A program made the translations under genes and the position numbers. A model generated the notes under the pieces. It was not told the DNA's origin. It was given only the letters and a program-made list of their open reading frames with translations, and ran no database searches. From Bacteroidales bacterium (GTDB lineage: Bacteria > Bacteroidota > Bacteroidia > Bacteroidales > UBA932), in NCBI GenBank assembly GCA_024398125.1, contig JAKSJO010000017.1:1-54820 (forward strand): 54,820 bases of DNA, read 5' to 3'. Positions 43,944-52,382 of the stretch are shown piece by piece (within the stretch, counting starts at the first letter, position 1; each line of letters starts with the position of its first letter).

Positions 43944-46900
43944 TTACTTGCAAGGTGTAAGATGCAGGATTCCGACGGAGTTCTCAGGCATCTTGAAGGT
44001 GAATGACTTCGAGGCGGTGCCGAGGTCCATGGTGTGCGGAACGACTGCCTCGAGGTAGTTCACAGGGCGGACGAACCTGAAGCCACCAGGAATTCCTGGA
44101 CGGGTGTCGCCTCCAGGTGCGCCAGGGCCGCCCATTCCAGGACGTCGAGCTGGCATTTCATAATCCGGATGGCTTGAGTAGTAGTTCTGATCCTTCTGGT
44201 TCTTGATCTCTGTGTTGTGTGTAGAGATGAACTCGACCTCGACCTTGTATGCAATCTTGCTGCCTGTGTTGATGGTCACCATCTTGTCGACTGCCTCTGA
44301 GTTCACGAACTTCACATAGATATCACCGGTAGCGGTGTCGATGGTGGAAGATGTGTAGACTGTGGTGTCTGCGACAGCGCCATTCATCACCTGGCTCATC
44401 TCGAATGCGCGGTTGCCTGCCTTCGAGAACAGTTTCTGGTAGTAATAGTTGCTGGTGCGCCAGAGACCGCGGTTGTCGAACCAGATCATGTTCGAGTTCC
44501 ACTTGTTGTAGCCCTTCTTGCAGAAGAGAGGAGCGTAAGCGGCCATTGAGACCATGTCGGAGTTTCTCTCGAGACTGAGCCAGTATGCGGCTTCTGCCAT
44601 TGTTGAGACGTACGCGTTGTTTGTGCGGTTGTTGGCGAACTCTCCGACGAAGACGCGGGTTGGCTTCGACCTGTCGTAGGTGTTGCCCTCTGCGCCGCGG
44701 ACCTTGCCTGGAGCATAGCGGTCGCCGTTCTTGTAGAACCAGTCATCGCCCATGTAGTAGTGTTCGTCGACGATGGTGTCGGGATACTTGGCATCGATCT
44801 CGGCATAGTTCGCATCGAACTCGCGGCCCTGCGCCGATGCACCGGCGGTAGAAACGATGGTGATTTCAGGATACTTTGCCTTGATGGCGTTGTACATGAT
44901 GTCGAAACGCTCCCAGAACTCAGGCCCCCTGTTTTCGTTGCCGATACCGAGGTACTTGAGGTTGAATGGAGCAGGATGGCCCATCTCGGCACGCTTAGAG
45001 CCCCATTCGGTATTCACGCCACCGTTGCAGAACTCGATGAAGTCGAGTGCGTCCTTGACGAATACGTTGTAGAAGTTCTGGCGGTCGCTTTCAGTCTCGA
45101 GCGGAGCGATGTATGAATGGCCTGCGAACTGGCAGGTAACGCCGTTGTTAAGCACAGGAAGAGGTGTCGCGCCGAGAGACTCGGACATGAGCAGATACTC
45201 ATAGAAACCAACGTACTGCGAGGTCCAGTAGCCCCAGTGGTTGCGGAAGCCGATTCGCTCCTCGACAGGGCCGATGCTGTTCTTCCAGAATACCTGGCCG
45301 AAGTAGGTTGAACCTTCAGAGGCACAGCCGCCAGGGAAGCGCATGAATGTAGGATGGAGGTCGGCAAGAGCCTGCATCAGGTCCTTGCGGAAAGGACCGG
45401 CTTTGCCATCAAGCCAGAGTTCCGATGCCTCGGGAACGAGAGTCACGAAATCAAGGTAGAATGTACCCTTCGAGTCTGCGACTATCGCAAGACGGCTGTC
45501 CTGGCTGCGGAGAGCCTTGAGGGTCCCTGTATGCTTTCTCCAGCTGTTGCTGAGAGAAGAGATGGTGATGATGTTGGAATTGATCTCGCCGGCCTTGTTC
45601 TCGAGGTATACCGTTACATTGCCCTTGTAGCTCTCGCCCAGGAGATACAGCCCAAGGTCGTAGCTTACGCCTTCCTTGACCGCGATTGACGGAATCTGGC
45701 TGTTGTTCGAGTAGAATGCGTTTCTGTCGCGTGCAACGTAAGGAGAGATTCCGTAGCCGTTCGCTGCGATTCCGTAGCCTTCACCGGCATCTTCGATATC
45801 GAATCGGACGCTGTACTGCCTGTACCTGAGTTCATCATCATACTTGTCATCAGGGTAGTAGCTGTAGTGCCTCTTCATGTCAGGTCGGAGCGGCTTGTAG
45901 TCAACCGCGTGAGCCTGTCCCTTCGCACCGCCCTTGGCAACGACTGTCCATCCGAAGAAGACTGTATCTGACTGCGAGAACTCGCGTGGATCCGGGGCCT
46001 CGGGCACGTTGTAGGCCTGGAAGGAGTTGTTCTGGATCAACTGGGCGCAGAGACCTCCGTCGAGTGAGTTGTTGATGTCTTCGAAGAAGATACCCGAAAG
46101 GGTAGGGCTGATGTTGATGCCGAGCTTTGAAGGATTGAGGCTGATGGTTCTGCTCTCAGGCTTTGTGAAACCCTGGAGCTGGAGCATCTTCTCTGCGTAG
46201 CGGTAACCGAGAAGGCGCATGCCCTCTGTGCTGAAATGGAATGTGTCTCCTGTGCTCTCGCATCCGAGTGCGGAAATTACATATGAATTAGGGAGTACCT
46301 CCGGGAGGTGTGGAAGGATGTCGCGGTTGAATCTCCAGCAGATACCGTCATTCTCCTCGTACTTGAGCTCGCCCGCGAGAAGAGGAATCTTCTTAGGGTT
46401 GAGGCCAAGATCCTTGCAGAGGTCGTCATGGATCTTCTTGACCTTTGCCGGCCACTCCGGGTCATCGGAATTCGACTCGCCCTGATGGAGGAGCATACCC
46501 TTGATGACGCCTGACTTCTGGGCGATCTTTGCCATCTCGAGAAGGCGCTGATATGGGCTGCCTCCGTACATCTCGACGATGTCCTTCATCCAGTCGCGTT
46601 CACTGTCGATGTACTCCTTGTAGCCATCCTTGTCCCAGAGCTCTATCTTGGCTCCGGCAACGGAAACGTTGATGACACCGATCCTGTAATCCTCGGGCAT
46701 GACCTCGATCATCTTGCGGCCGAAGAAGTCCACCGGTCCCATGTTGTTGCTTGGACGGCAGATAGGAGGGACGGCGGTGTACCAGTTGCCCATCTTTCTG
46801 TCCATCTTTGGCATGTCGACTGCCGCGATGAACTGGAATCTTGGATCATTGAAATCCTTGTCCTGCTCGGCAGGAACGGCTCCGGCCTCCATGTTCGACT

Positions 46901-47006
46901 GGCCGAAGCAGAGGTAGATGTGAAATTTCGGGTCTGGTTTCTGGGCGCCAGCCGACAGCGAAACGCCGAGAATCAGAGCCACGAAAGCTGAAAGAATCTT
47001 TCTCAT
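43944..47006 (-). CDS. Esterase (SASA-type SGNH) - GH51 arabinofuranosidase fusion
   Basis: This 1020-residue exported protein (MRKILSAFVALILGVSLSAG) has two enzymes. Residues ~25-285 are a sialate-O-acetylesterase/CE6-type SGNH domain (FGQSNMEAG with the nucleophile Ser; LLHQGESNSDD; DTFHFSTEGMRL with the His). Residues ~300-1020 are a GH51 alpha-L-arabinofuranosidase: GIFFEDINNSLDGGL is the family signature, Glu691 in GIGNENRG is the acid/base and Glu789 in FVGEFANN the nucleophile. A Gly/Pro/Arg-rich insert lies near residue 950 (RRPGMGGPGAPGGDTRPG). It should deacetylate and de-arabinosylate arabinoxylan side chains. The start at 47006 gives a normal signal peptide; it follows the GH54 gene through a hairpin. 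Confidence 0.93.
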   Translation of the reverse strand: MRKILSAFVALILGVSLSAGAQKPDPKFHIYLCFGQSNMEAGAVPAEQDKDFNDPRFQFIAAVDMPKMDRKMGNWYTAVPPICRPSNNMGPVDFFGRKMIEVMPEDYRIGVINVSVAGAKIELWDKDGYKEYIDSERDWMKDIVEMYGGSPYQRLLEMAKIAQKSGVIKGMLLHQGESNSDDPEWPAKVKKIHDDLCKDLGLNPKKIPLLAGELKYEENDGICWRFNRDILPHLPEVLPNSYVISALGCESTGDTFHFSTEGMRLLGYRYAEKMLQLQGFTKPESRTISLNPSKLGINISPTLSGIFFEDINNSLDGGLCAQLIQNNSFQAYNVPEAPDPREFSQSDTVFFGWTVVAKGGAKGQAHAVDYKPLRPDMKRHYSYYPDDKYDDELRYRQYSVRFDIEDAGEGYGIAANGYGISPYVARDRNAFYSNNSQIPSIAVKEGVSYDLGLYLLGESYKGNVTVYLENKAGEINSNIITISSLSNSWRKHTGTLKALRSQDSRLAIVADSKGTFYLDFVTLVPEASELWLDGKAGPFRKDLMQALADLHPTFMRFPGGCASEGSTYFGQVFWKNSIGPVEERIGFRNHWGYWTSQYVGFYEYLLMSESLGATPLPVLNNGVTCQFAGHSYIAPLETESDRQNFYNVFVKDALDFIEFCNGGVNTEWGSKRAEMGHPAPFNLKYLGIGNENRGPEFWERFDIMYNAIKAKYPEITIVSTAGASAQGREFDANYAEIDAKYPDTIVDEHYYMGDDWFYKNGDRYAPGKVRGAEGNTYDRSKPTRVFVGEFANNRTNNAYVSTMAEAAYWLSLERNSDMVSMAAYAPLFCKKGYNKWNSNMIWFDNRGLWRTSNYYYQKLFSKAGNRAFEMSQVMNGAVADTTVYTSSTIDTATGDIYVKFVNSEAVDKMVTINTGSKIAYKVEVEFISTHNTEIKNQKDQNYYSSHPDYEMPARRPGMGGPGAPGGDTRPGIPGGFRFVRPVNYLEAVVPHTMDLGTASKSFTFKMPENSVGILHLTPCK

Positions 47007-47024
47007 GGTATGATTGTCATAAAA

Positions 47025-47053
47025 TGAATCAAGGGGTCTTACCCCTTGATTCA
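47025..47053 (-). terminator. Intercistronic hairpin between GH54 and GH51 genes
   Basis: A perfect 12-bp stem (47025-47036 with 47042-47053, TCTTA loop) begins one base after the stop of the GH54 gene and is followed on the - strand by TTTTATGAC. The ATG of the GH51 gene comes only 18 bases after the stem, leaving no room for a separate promoter. Confidence 0.7.
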
Positions 47054-47054
47054 A

Positions 47055-49673
47055 TTATTTAACATTTGCAGTTCCAGGTGTGAGGATTTCGCTTGACTGG
47101 AAGTCAATCGAGAGGCGGTCGCTGTCCGCTCCGTCAGGAATGCGGACGAGACTCTTAGGAGTTGCCTTAGGGGCTGTGCCGCCCATGCGAGGGTTCCACC
47201 TTGGAGCCTGAGGAACGACTGCGATGCTTCCGCCCTGGGTCTGGATACCCTCGAGGGTCGCGATGACAGGGTCTGCGATTGTTCCGTTTGCGCTTGAATT
47301 GCTCTGCTGCGAACCATAGACGATGGCGTCAACGACCACCTCGCCGCTAGGGTCGTAGAGAACGATGCTGCCGGCGCTAGGAGAGAGGCTGTAGCCGAAG
47401 CTCATGGTCTCGGAAGAACCGAGGACTGCGAACATGTCATGCGATGAAGCGAGAGGAGCGCTGAGAACGACGCCTGCGCCGAGGCTCTGGACAGCGTCGC
47501 CGCTGCGGTGAGCGTACTTGAGACCAGGGTTGATGGTGATTCCGCTGCCTGGACAAGAGACATCCACGCTTGCGATCTGGTCATACTTAAGAGGCTCTTC
47601 GAGCTCGACTTCGCCGGGAACATGAACTGGAGGCTCAGGCATTCCGAAGCGGCGAGGCTGAGGCTCCGGTACCGATGTGATGACCTTCTTGATCTTGACA
47701 ACGTCCTTTCTGAGACCTGTGCCGATGGTGATGACTGAACCGTCGTCAAGCTTGTCTGTGCACTCAAGCTTGATGATGGTCTGGCCGGCCTTGACAGCTT
47801 CAGAGAGAACGGTCTGGGTCGCAGCCTTGCCGACGCTGACGATGGTAGAGGTCTCGAAGTTTCCGCCAAGGTCGATGCCGATCTTGTCGCCAGGGTTCAT
47901 GCCTGCAACTGAGTTTACAGGGATGTTGGTCGAGCCTGCAGGGATGTCCATCCATGGGCCGGTAGATACAGGAGTGAAGATGACGGCAGGGGAGGCTGCT
48001 GTTCCGCAGACTTCCTTGACGGTCACGGTCTCGCTGCCGAGAGCGAGCTTGTCGCCTGCCTTGAGACCTTCGCCAGATACGTAGATGACGTCGTCAGAAG
48101 CATTTGCAGCTGCGGCAAGGTATGAAGCTGCTCCATTGAGAAGGAGGTGAGACTTTGCCGCGATGGATGTTCCCTGAGGGAATGTCATTGCGTCGACGCC
48201 TGCCCATCCGCTGTGGGTGATGCGGAGCTTCCAGCCGCTGAGATCGATGGCCTTGTCGGATGCGTTGTAGAGCTCGATGAACTGCTTGACGCCGTCAGCC
48301 ATGGTATTGAGGCAGACTTCGTTGATCTTGACCGGTTCAACTGCGCGTACACGCTGAGAGATGCTTCTTGAACCGTTGTTCCATGCAGCTTCTGCGATGA
48401 TCTTGCCTGAAGACATTCCGGCAGGAGCACTGATCTTCCATGTCGCGATCACGCCGCTTCCAGGCTGGATGGTCCATCCTGCGTCAGGTGCGTTGACCGG
48501 CTCTGCAGTCCATCCCTTAGGAAGGTTGAGCATGATCGACTTGTACTTGATGTCCTTGTCGCCGGTGTTGCGGAGAGAAACTGTGAGCTCCTGGCTCTTG
48601 CCGTCCTCGAACGATGTGAGACGAGACATCTCTACCATGGTCTCGGCATAGCGTACGGAAGCGATGTTCTTCTGGATCTTCTCGACGGTCTCAAGAGAAG
48701 GGTAGCCAGTGGTCATGATGCCCTCGTAGAAGGTTCCAGCCGAGCCGTTGCCGTTGTCGCCGCCGTTTCCGAGGAGCAGACCGCCCTTCTTGCTCATAGG
48801 GTAGTATGCGTCCTTTTCAGGGGTTCCAGGGCGTACTCCGTCATAGAATGTCGTGACTTCGGCAGTCTGGGCGTCGCCTCCGCGGAGGTCCCAATGGTTG
48901 CCGTCGCCACCGTTGACATATACTGATACGAAGTCCCAGTCGATAGATGGAACGTCGTTCTTCTTTGCATTGTAGCCGGAGAACAGGCCGGCCTCCATGT
49001 CGGCCATGATCCAAGGACCGTCACCGTTTCCGCTGCCCCATGCTGTCGAGATACCGTAATAGGTGGTCTCCATGGTGCCGGTTCCGACAGCCTTGCCGTT
49101 TGTCGAAGAGTTGCCGTAGTCGAAGCAGCAGCCGCTGTCGTAGTGTTTGCCATCGATCACATAGTAGATACCCTCGGCCTCGTCGTTGATTGCAAGACCC
49201 TTGGCGTCGTTGTTGCGGAATCCCATACCAGGCATGATGTATACACCGTAAGCCTTGTGGCCGTTGATCTCGACAGGAGCCATGTCGGCGATAGGGAGGG
49301 TGTTGAAGTTGCCCTTCTCAGGGCCGTTGAAGGTTCCAGGGCCAGCCTGGTACAGGTGGTTGCCATTGCCCGACTGGTCATAGATGATGCTGATGCAGCC
49401 GGTCGTGCCTTCGAGGAATCTGTCCTGGGCGTCGGCGTCGGCGTAGCCGTCCTTGGTCAGACCGATGTCGAGCTTTGCGCCGTCGGAGTTTCTGGTCACC
49501 TGGTACAGTGGACCGTTGTATGCCTTGAACAGTGCGCGGGTGGTACTGTGTGCGGTTACGCAAGGGGTGCCGGACGCGTTGTAGATATCTCCCGGGCCTT
49601 CCATGCGGCCGCCGCAAGATGCCAGCAGCATTGTCATTGCAGCAAGGGAAATGATTCGGTTTCTAGTTGTCAT
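47055..49673 (-). CDS. GH54-type alpha-L-arabinofuranosidase B with NPCBM/NEW3-like and lamin-tail domains
   Basis: This 872-residue lipoprotein (lipobox LASC) starts with a GH54 catalytic domain (ArabFuran-catal) at residues ~27-340. The nucleophile is Glu227 in ADMEAGLF and the acid/base Asp306 in GNGGDNGNGSAGTFYEG, spaced 79 residues apart as in the fungal AbfB enzymes (E221, D297). Residues ~350-440 resemble an NEW3/NPCBM-associated Ig-like domain, and ~450-560 a lamin-tail domain (KINEVCLNTM, YNASDKAIDLSGWKLRITHS). The rest is beta-rich, with a second lamin-tail end. It should remove alpha-L-arabinofuranose from arabinoxylan or arabinan. It is the first gene of the GH54-GH51 unit. Confidence 0.9.
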   Translation of the reverse strand: MTTRNRIISLAAMTMLLASCGGRMEGPGDIYNASGTPCVTAHSTTRALFKAYNGPLYQVTRNSDGAKLDIGLTKDGYADADAQDRFLEGTTGCISIIYDQSGNGNHLYQAGPGTFNGPEKGNFNTLPIADMAPVEINGHKAYGVYIMPGMGFRNNDAKGLAINDEAEGIYYVIDGKHYDSGCCFDYGNSSTNGKAVGTGTMETTYYGISTAWGSGNGDGPWIMADMEAGLFSGYNAKKNDVPSIDWDFVSVYVNGGDGNHWDLRGGDAQTAEVTTFYDGVRPGTPEKDAYYPMSKKGGLLLGNGGDNGNGSAGTFYEGIMTTGYPSLETVEKIQKNIASVRYAETMVEMSRLTSFEDGKSQELTVSLRNTGDKDIKYKSIMLNLPKGWTAEPVNAPDAGWTIQPGSGVIATWKISAPAGMSSGKIIAEAAWNNGSRSISQRVRAVEPVKINEVCLNTMADGVKQFIELYNASDKAIDLSGWKLRITHSGWAGVDAMTFPQGTSIAAKSHLLLNGAASYLAAAANASDDVIYVSGEGLKAGDKLALGSETVTVKEVCGTAASPAVIFTPVSTGPWMDIPAGSTNIPVNSVAGMNPGDKIGIDLGGNFETSTIVSVGKAATQTVLSEAVKAGQTIIKLECTDKLDDGSVITIGTGLRKDVVKIKKVITSVPEPQPRRFGMPEPPVHVPGEVELEEPLKYDQIASVDVSCPGSGITINPGLKYAHRSGDAVQSLGAGVVLSAPLASSHDMFAVLGSSETMSFGYSLSPSAGSIVLYDPSGEVVVDAIVYGSQQSNSSANGTIADPVIATLEGIQTQGGSIAVVPQAPRWNPRMGGTAPKATPKSLVRIPDGADSDRLSIDFQSSEILTPGTANVK

Positions 49674-49728
49674 GATATATGAATGTGTTTGTTATTATCG
49701 CGTATTGACAAATATACTTAATTATCGC

Positions 49729-49754
49729 TACATTTGTAATGTACCCGCGCGCGG
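49729..49754 (+). promoter_or_regulatory. Promoter -7 box and GC palindrome
   Basis: TACATTTG (49729-49736) is followed by a perfect palindrome CCCGCGCGCGGG (49743-49754) that lies at the expected transcription start, in an otherwise AT-rich gap. The palindrome is unusual in this genome segment. Confidence 0.5.
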
Positions 49755-49756
49755 GA

Positions 49757-49951
49757 ATGGACAATAACGTAATAAAACAGACAATGGGAACAGGTGTGAC
49801 TATCAAATGCCCTGATTGCGGCTTCGAGTGGGATATGTACTACGGAACAGACGAGAACGGAGAAAAGGTAAAGAATCCTTATACTGCCAAGAAATGTCCG
49901 CAGTGTGGCTGCGAGCATCCGGATCCGGTCGCTGAATTCGAGTGGGAGTAA
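49757..49951 (+). CDS. Small CxxC zinc-ribbon protein
   Basis: This 64-residue protein contains two CxxC pairs (IKCPDCGFEW and KKCPQCGCEHPD), a simple zinc-ribbon. The middle reads YYGTDENGEKVKNPYTA. The ATG at 49757 was chosen because the upstream ATG at 49739 lies within 3 nt of the -7 box. It has the character of small DNA- or RNA-binding adaptors, but function is unknown. It stands alone. Confidence 0.65.
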   Translation: MDNNVIKQTMGTGVTIKCPDCGFEWDMYYGTDENGEKVKNPYTAKKCPQCGCEHPDPVAEFEWE

Positions 49952-50242
49952 GAGAAATTTCCATGCATTTCATGGTAATTTCTACAGATAAATACCTCAA
50001 TAAACGATTTAATAAAATTTCTTAAAAATTTATGTTAATCGTTTAAAATATCGGTTTAATAAAATAAATCGTAACTGTTTGATTGATAATCCAAAGTAAT
50101 TATAAGTCTAAATAGGTTATATGCTTTCATATTGAAAGCAATATCGAGTTTTAAGAAGTTTGCAGATTCAAAAATTCTCTTCATATTTGCACTCGAAAGG
50201 CACGGATGACCGAGCCTTCAACCAACTTAATACTTAAAAACT
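49952..50242 (+). other. AT-rich leader/intergenic region with repeats
   Basis: No gene is visible. It contains a 9-bp inverted repeat TAAACGATT / AATCGTTTA (50001-50009, 50037-50045) and a direct repeat TTTAATAAAAT (50008-50018, 50055-50065; 47 bp apart). TTTG (50159-50162), a 19-nt spacer and CATATTTG (50182-50189) make a good promoter for the small gene at 50243. Confidence 0.45.
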
Positions 50243-50335
50243 ATGTTGACTATCTTATCAACACTCACAACTCTCGTCGGTATCGTTGTAGGCATTTTCA
50301 CCTGCATGTACGGCAGAAAGAAGATGGGTCGATAG
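50243..50335 (+). CDS. 30-residue single-span membrane peptide
   Basis: This 30-codon frame encodes a peptide with one hydrophobic helix (TLTTLVGIVVGIFTCMYG) and a basic end (RKKMGR). The frame has its own promoter (50159-50189) and a terminator (50376-50401), so it is a free-standing transcript of about 210 nt. The composition (short, single helix, C-terminal charges) fits type I toxins and small regulatory membrane peptides; it could also be a constitutive stabiliser. No antisense RNA gene is visible, so a toxin role is a guess. Confidence 0.5.
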   Translation: MLTILSTLTTLVGIVVGIFTCMYGRKKMGR

Positions 50336-50354
50336 CAAGGCTATCAATCATCTT

Positions 50355-50401
50355 GCATTCCGATGGAATGCGGCTCTCACCTTAACAAGGTGAGTTTTTT
50401 T
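50355..50401 (+). terminator. Two hairpins ending the small membrane-peptide gene
   Basis: GCATTCC-gat-GGAATGC (50355-50371) is followed by CTCACCTT-aac-AAGGTGAG (50376-50394) and a run of seven T. Confidence 0.8.
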
Positions 50402-50414
50402 GTATCTTAGCGGC

Positions 50415-51674
50415 ATGGTACGACGGCTCCTGGCAACGATGATAACGATTGCGGCACTCCTTGGCGGACTATCTGTCCGCAGCGTGGATGTCGCTGAAGG
50501 CTGGGCATCGACACCTGTAAACGTTGCGATATTCCGCCGCAACAGCCTCTGGACCCACGAAGGCTGGCAATATGTATCTTATTACAATGCCGAAGGCCAC
50601 ATTATGCTTGGCAAGCGCAGACTGGGCACGAGGGAGTGGATACTTTCCGACACTGGCTATAATGGCAATGTCTCTGATGCCCATAATGTGATCAGCATGG
50701 CAGTCGACGGTGACGGCTACATCCACGTGGCATTCGACCACCATGATGACAGTCTGCACTATTGCAGAAGCATAGCACCCGGCAGTCTGGAGCTTGGTCC
50801 GATGGAGACCATGGTCGGCTACAATGAGATCGACGTGACCTATCCTGAATTCTATTCAATGCCTGACGGCGGTCTGCTCTTTGTCTATCGTTCGGGTGGC
50901 TCCGGCCATGGCGATATGGTCATCAACCGCTATTCGCCGGCTGATCGGAAATGGACAAATGTCCAGGATGTGCTGATCGATGGGGAAGTCCGTCGAAGCG
51001 CCTACTGGCAGCTCTGTGTGGACGCCAAAGGGACGATTCATCTCTCGTGGGTCTGGCGCGAAACCATGGATGTAGAGACCAATCATGACCTCTGTTATGC
51101 CCGCTCGCTTGACGGCGGTGTGACTTGGGAAAACAGTAAAGGTGAGAGGTATCAACTCCCTATAACCCAAGAGACAGCGGAAGTTGCTTGGCCGGTCTCT
51201 CAGGGCTGCGATCTGATCAACCAGACCAGCATGACGGCCGACTCCGAAGGCCATCCATTCATTGTGACATACTGGCGCGACGGGGACAGTGATACGCCAC
51301 GGTACAGGATCGTCTGGAATGATGGGGAAGTGTGGCGACAGTCTGTCGTGCCAGGGTCAGACACGCCTTTCCAACTTGGACGTGGCGGCGAAGTGCCTGT
51401 CTCGCGTCCACAGCTGGTCGTCGATGACGGACGAGCCATAATGATATTCAGGAGTGCAGCCCGCGGCAACAGGGTCACGATAGCATCCACAAAGGATATC
51501 CGAAAAGGGAAGTGGACGCTGCACGACATTACCGGTTACAGTGTTCACAGCTGGGAACCGACGCTCGACAGCGAGCTTTGGCGTCAATACGGCCGGCTCC
51601 ACATCCTTGTCCAGGATTGCGGCCCTGACGCAGATACCCCCGCTTCCATGATAAAGGTTCTGGAAGTGTCATAG
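50415..51674 (+). CDS. BNR_4 beta-propeller protein (possible lyase/rhamnosidase)
   Basis: This 419-residue exported protein has the BNR_4 propeller fold. The core signatures are AHNVISMAVDGDGYIHVAFDHH split around FDHHDDSLHYCRS, TYPEFYSMPDGGLLFVYRSG and SRPQLVVDDGRAI. The BNR_4 superfamily includes ulvan lyases (PL24, PL25) and the GH145 rhamnosidases acting on glucuronate-linked rhamnose, with conserved His residues in the DHH motif. It has a hydrophobic N-terminus (LLATMITIAALLGGLSV), so it is probably exported. The exact reaction is unknown. A TATCTTAG box lies 4 nt before the ATG. Confidence 0.75.
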   Translation: MVRRLLATMITIAALLGGLSVRSVDVAEGWASTPVNVAIFRRNSLWTHEGWQYVSYYNAEGHIMLGKRRLGTREWILSDTGYNGNVSDAHNVISMAVDGDGYIHVAFDHHDDSLHYCRSIAPGSLELGPMETMVGYNEIDVTYPEFYSMPDGGLLFVYRSGGSGHGDMVINRYSPADRKWTNVQDVLIDGEVRRSAYWQLCVDAKGTIHLSWVWRETMDVETNHDLCYARSLDGGVTWENSKGERYQLPITQETAEVAWPVSQGCDLINQTSMTADSEGHPFIVTYWRDGDSDTPRYRIVWNDGEVWRQSVVPGSDTPFQLGRGGEVPVSRPQLVVDDGRAIMIFRSAARGNRVTIASTKDIRKGKWTLHDITGYSVHSWEPTLDSELWRQYGRLHILVQDCGPDADTPASMIKVLEVS

Positions 51675-52382
51675 TGACACGAAATGCTTCAGGGCGATGT
51701 CGGCGTAGACGTAGCGGCGTGTCTTTGATGTGGGAACCACGGCCGTATGGAAGTGCTTCTCGTACGCCTTGGCGCGTATTTCTTCAAGCGGTCCATATCC
51801 AGGGTTGACCCAGCGGCAGCCGCGGTTGTAGGCGGTGGCGGCCAGACGCACCTGCTCGTTGAGCGGGAGAGCGTCGATGCCTTCCTGGGTATATTCGCCC
51901 TGCTTGTCGAAAGAACCGTAATCCAGGTACAGCATCTTGAGGAAGACTGCGAGATAGATGCACTGCCACTCTTCGTCCTCCAGGCGGGCTATACGCACTT
52001 TCCTTGCCATCTCATTGTCCTTGGTGTCGAAATACAGGCCGTATTGCCTTGCAAGGCCGCTTCGCATCCAGCGCTTCTCCAGATCCTCGGCAAAGGACGG
52101 CTTCATCTGGAAGCGTCCTATGCTGAAATCGCATCCGCCAGTTCCCTTGGAGACATACAGCGACTTCACGGCTCCTGTCTCCATCTTGTCCTGGAACATG
52201 CTGTATCGTATCAGTTCAGGGAATATCACGGCCTCGGCAATGTCGCACGGCACGTCATATTCCATCCAGACTTCGTTCCACTCAGCTCGATGCTCCTTGC
52301 AATAAGCATTTGCAGCGCCATCCTTTGGAGATGACACTGCAAATAACGTATTGAGCAGTAATACTAAAGCTTGTAGGTACAT
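51669..52382 (-). CDS. Lysozyme-like (SLT-fold) exported protein
   Basis: This 237-residue protein has a hydrophobic N-terminus (MYLQALVLLLNTLFAV) and resembles soluble lytic transglycosylases in motif order: Glu56 in AVIFPELIRYS at the position of the catalytic Glu, FSIGRFQMKPSF like the second motif, and AATAYNRGCRW like the third. The usual Ser after the Glu is Leu-Ile. It is therefore a likely peptidoglycan-acting protein. Its ATG overlaps the end of the 620-residue gene by 19 bases, and its stop overlaps the stop of the convergent BNR_4 gene inside the palindrome GTGTCA-TAG-TGACAC. Confidence 0.7.
   Translation of the reverse strand: MYLQALVLLLNTLFAVSSPKDGAANAYCKEHRAEWNEVWMEYDVPCDIAEAVIFPELIRYSMFQDKMETGAVKSLYVSKGTGGCDFSIGRFQMKPSFAEDLEKRWMRSGLARQYGLYFDTKDNEMARKVRIARLEDEEWQCIYLAVFLKMLYLDYGSFDKQGEYTQEGIDALPLNEQVRLAATAYNRGCRWVNPGYGPLEEIRAKAYEKHFHTAVVPTSKTRRYVYADIALKHFVSL

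Noticed and set aside
47004-47054. Upstream extension of the GH51 frame to 47054
   Set aside because: It would run through the hairpin and destroy the signal peptide that begins at 47006.
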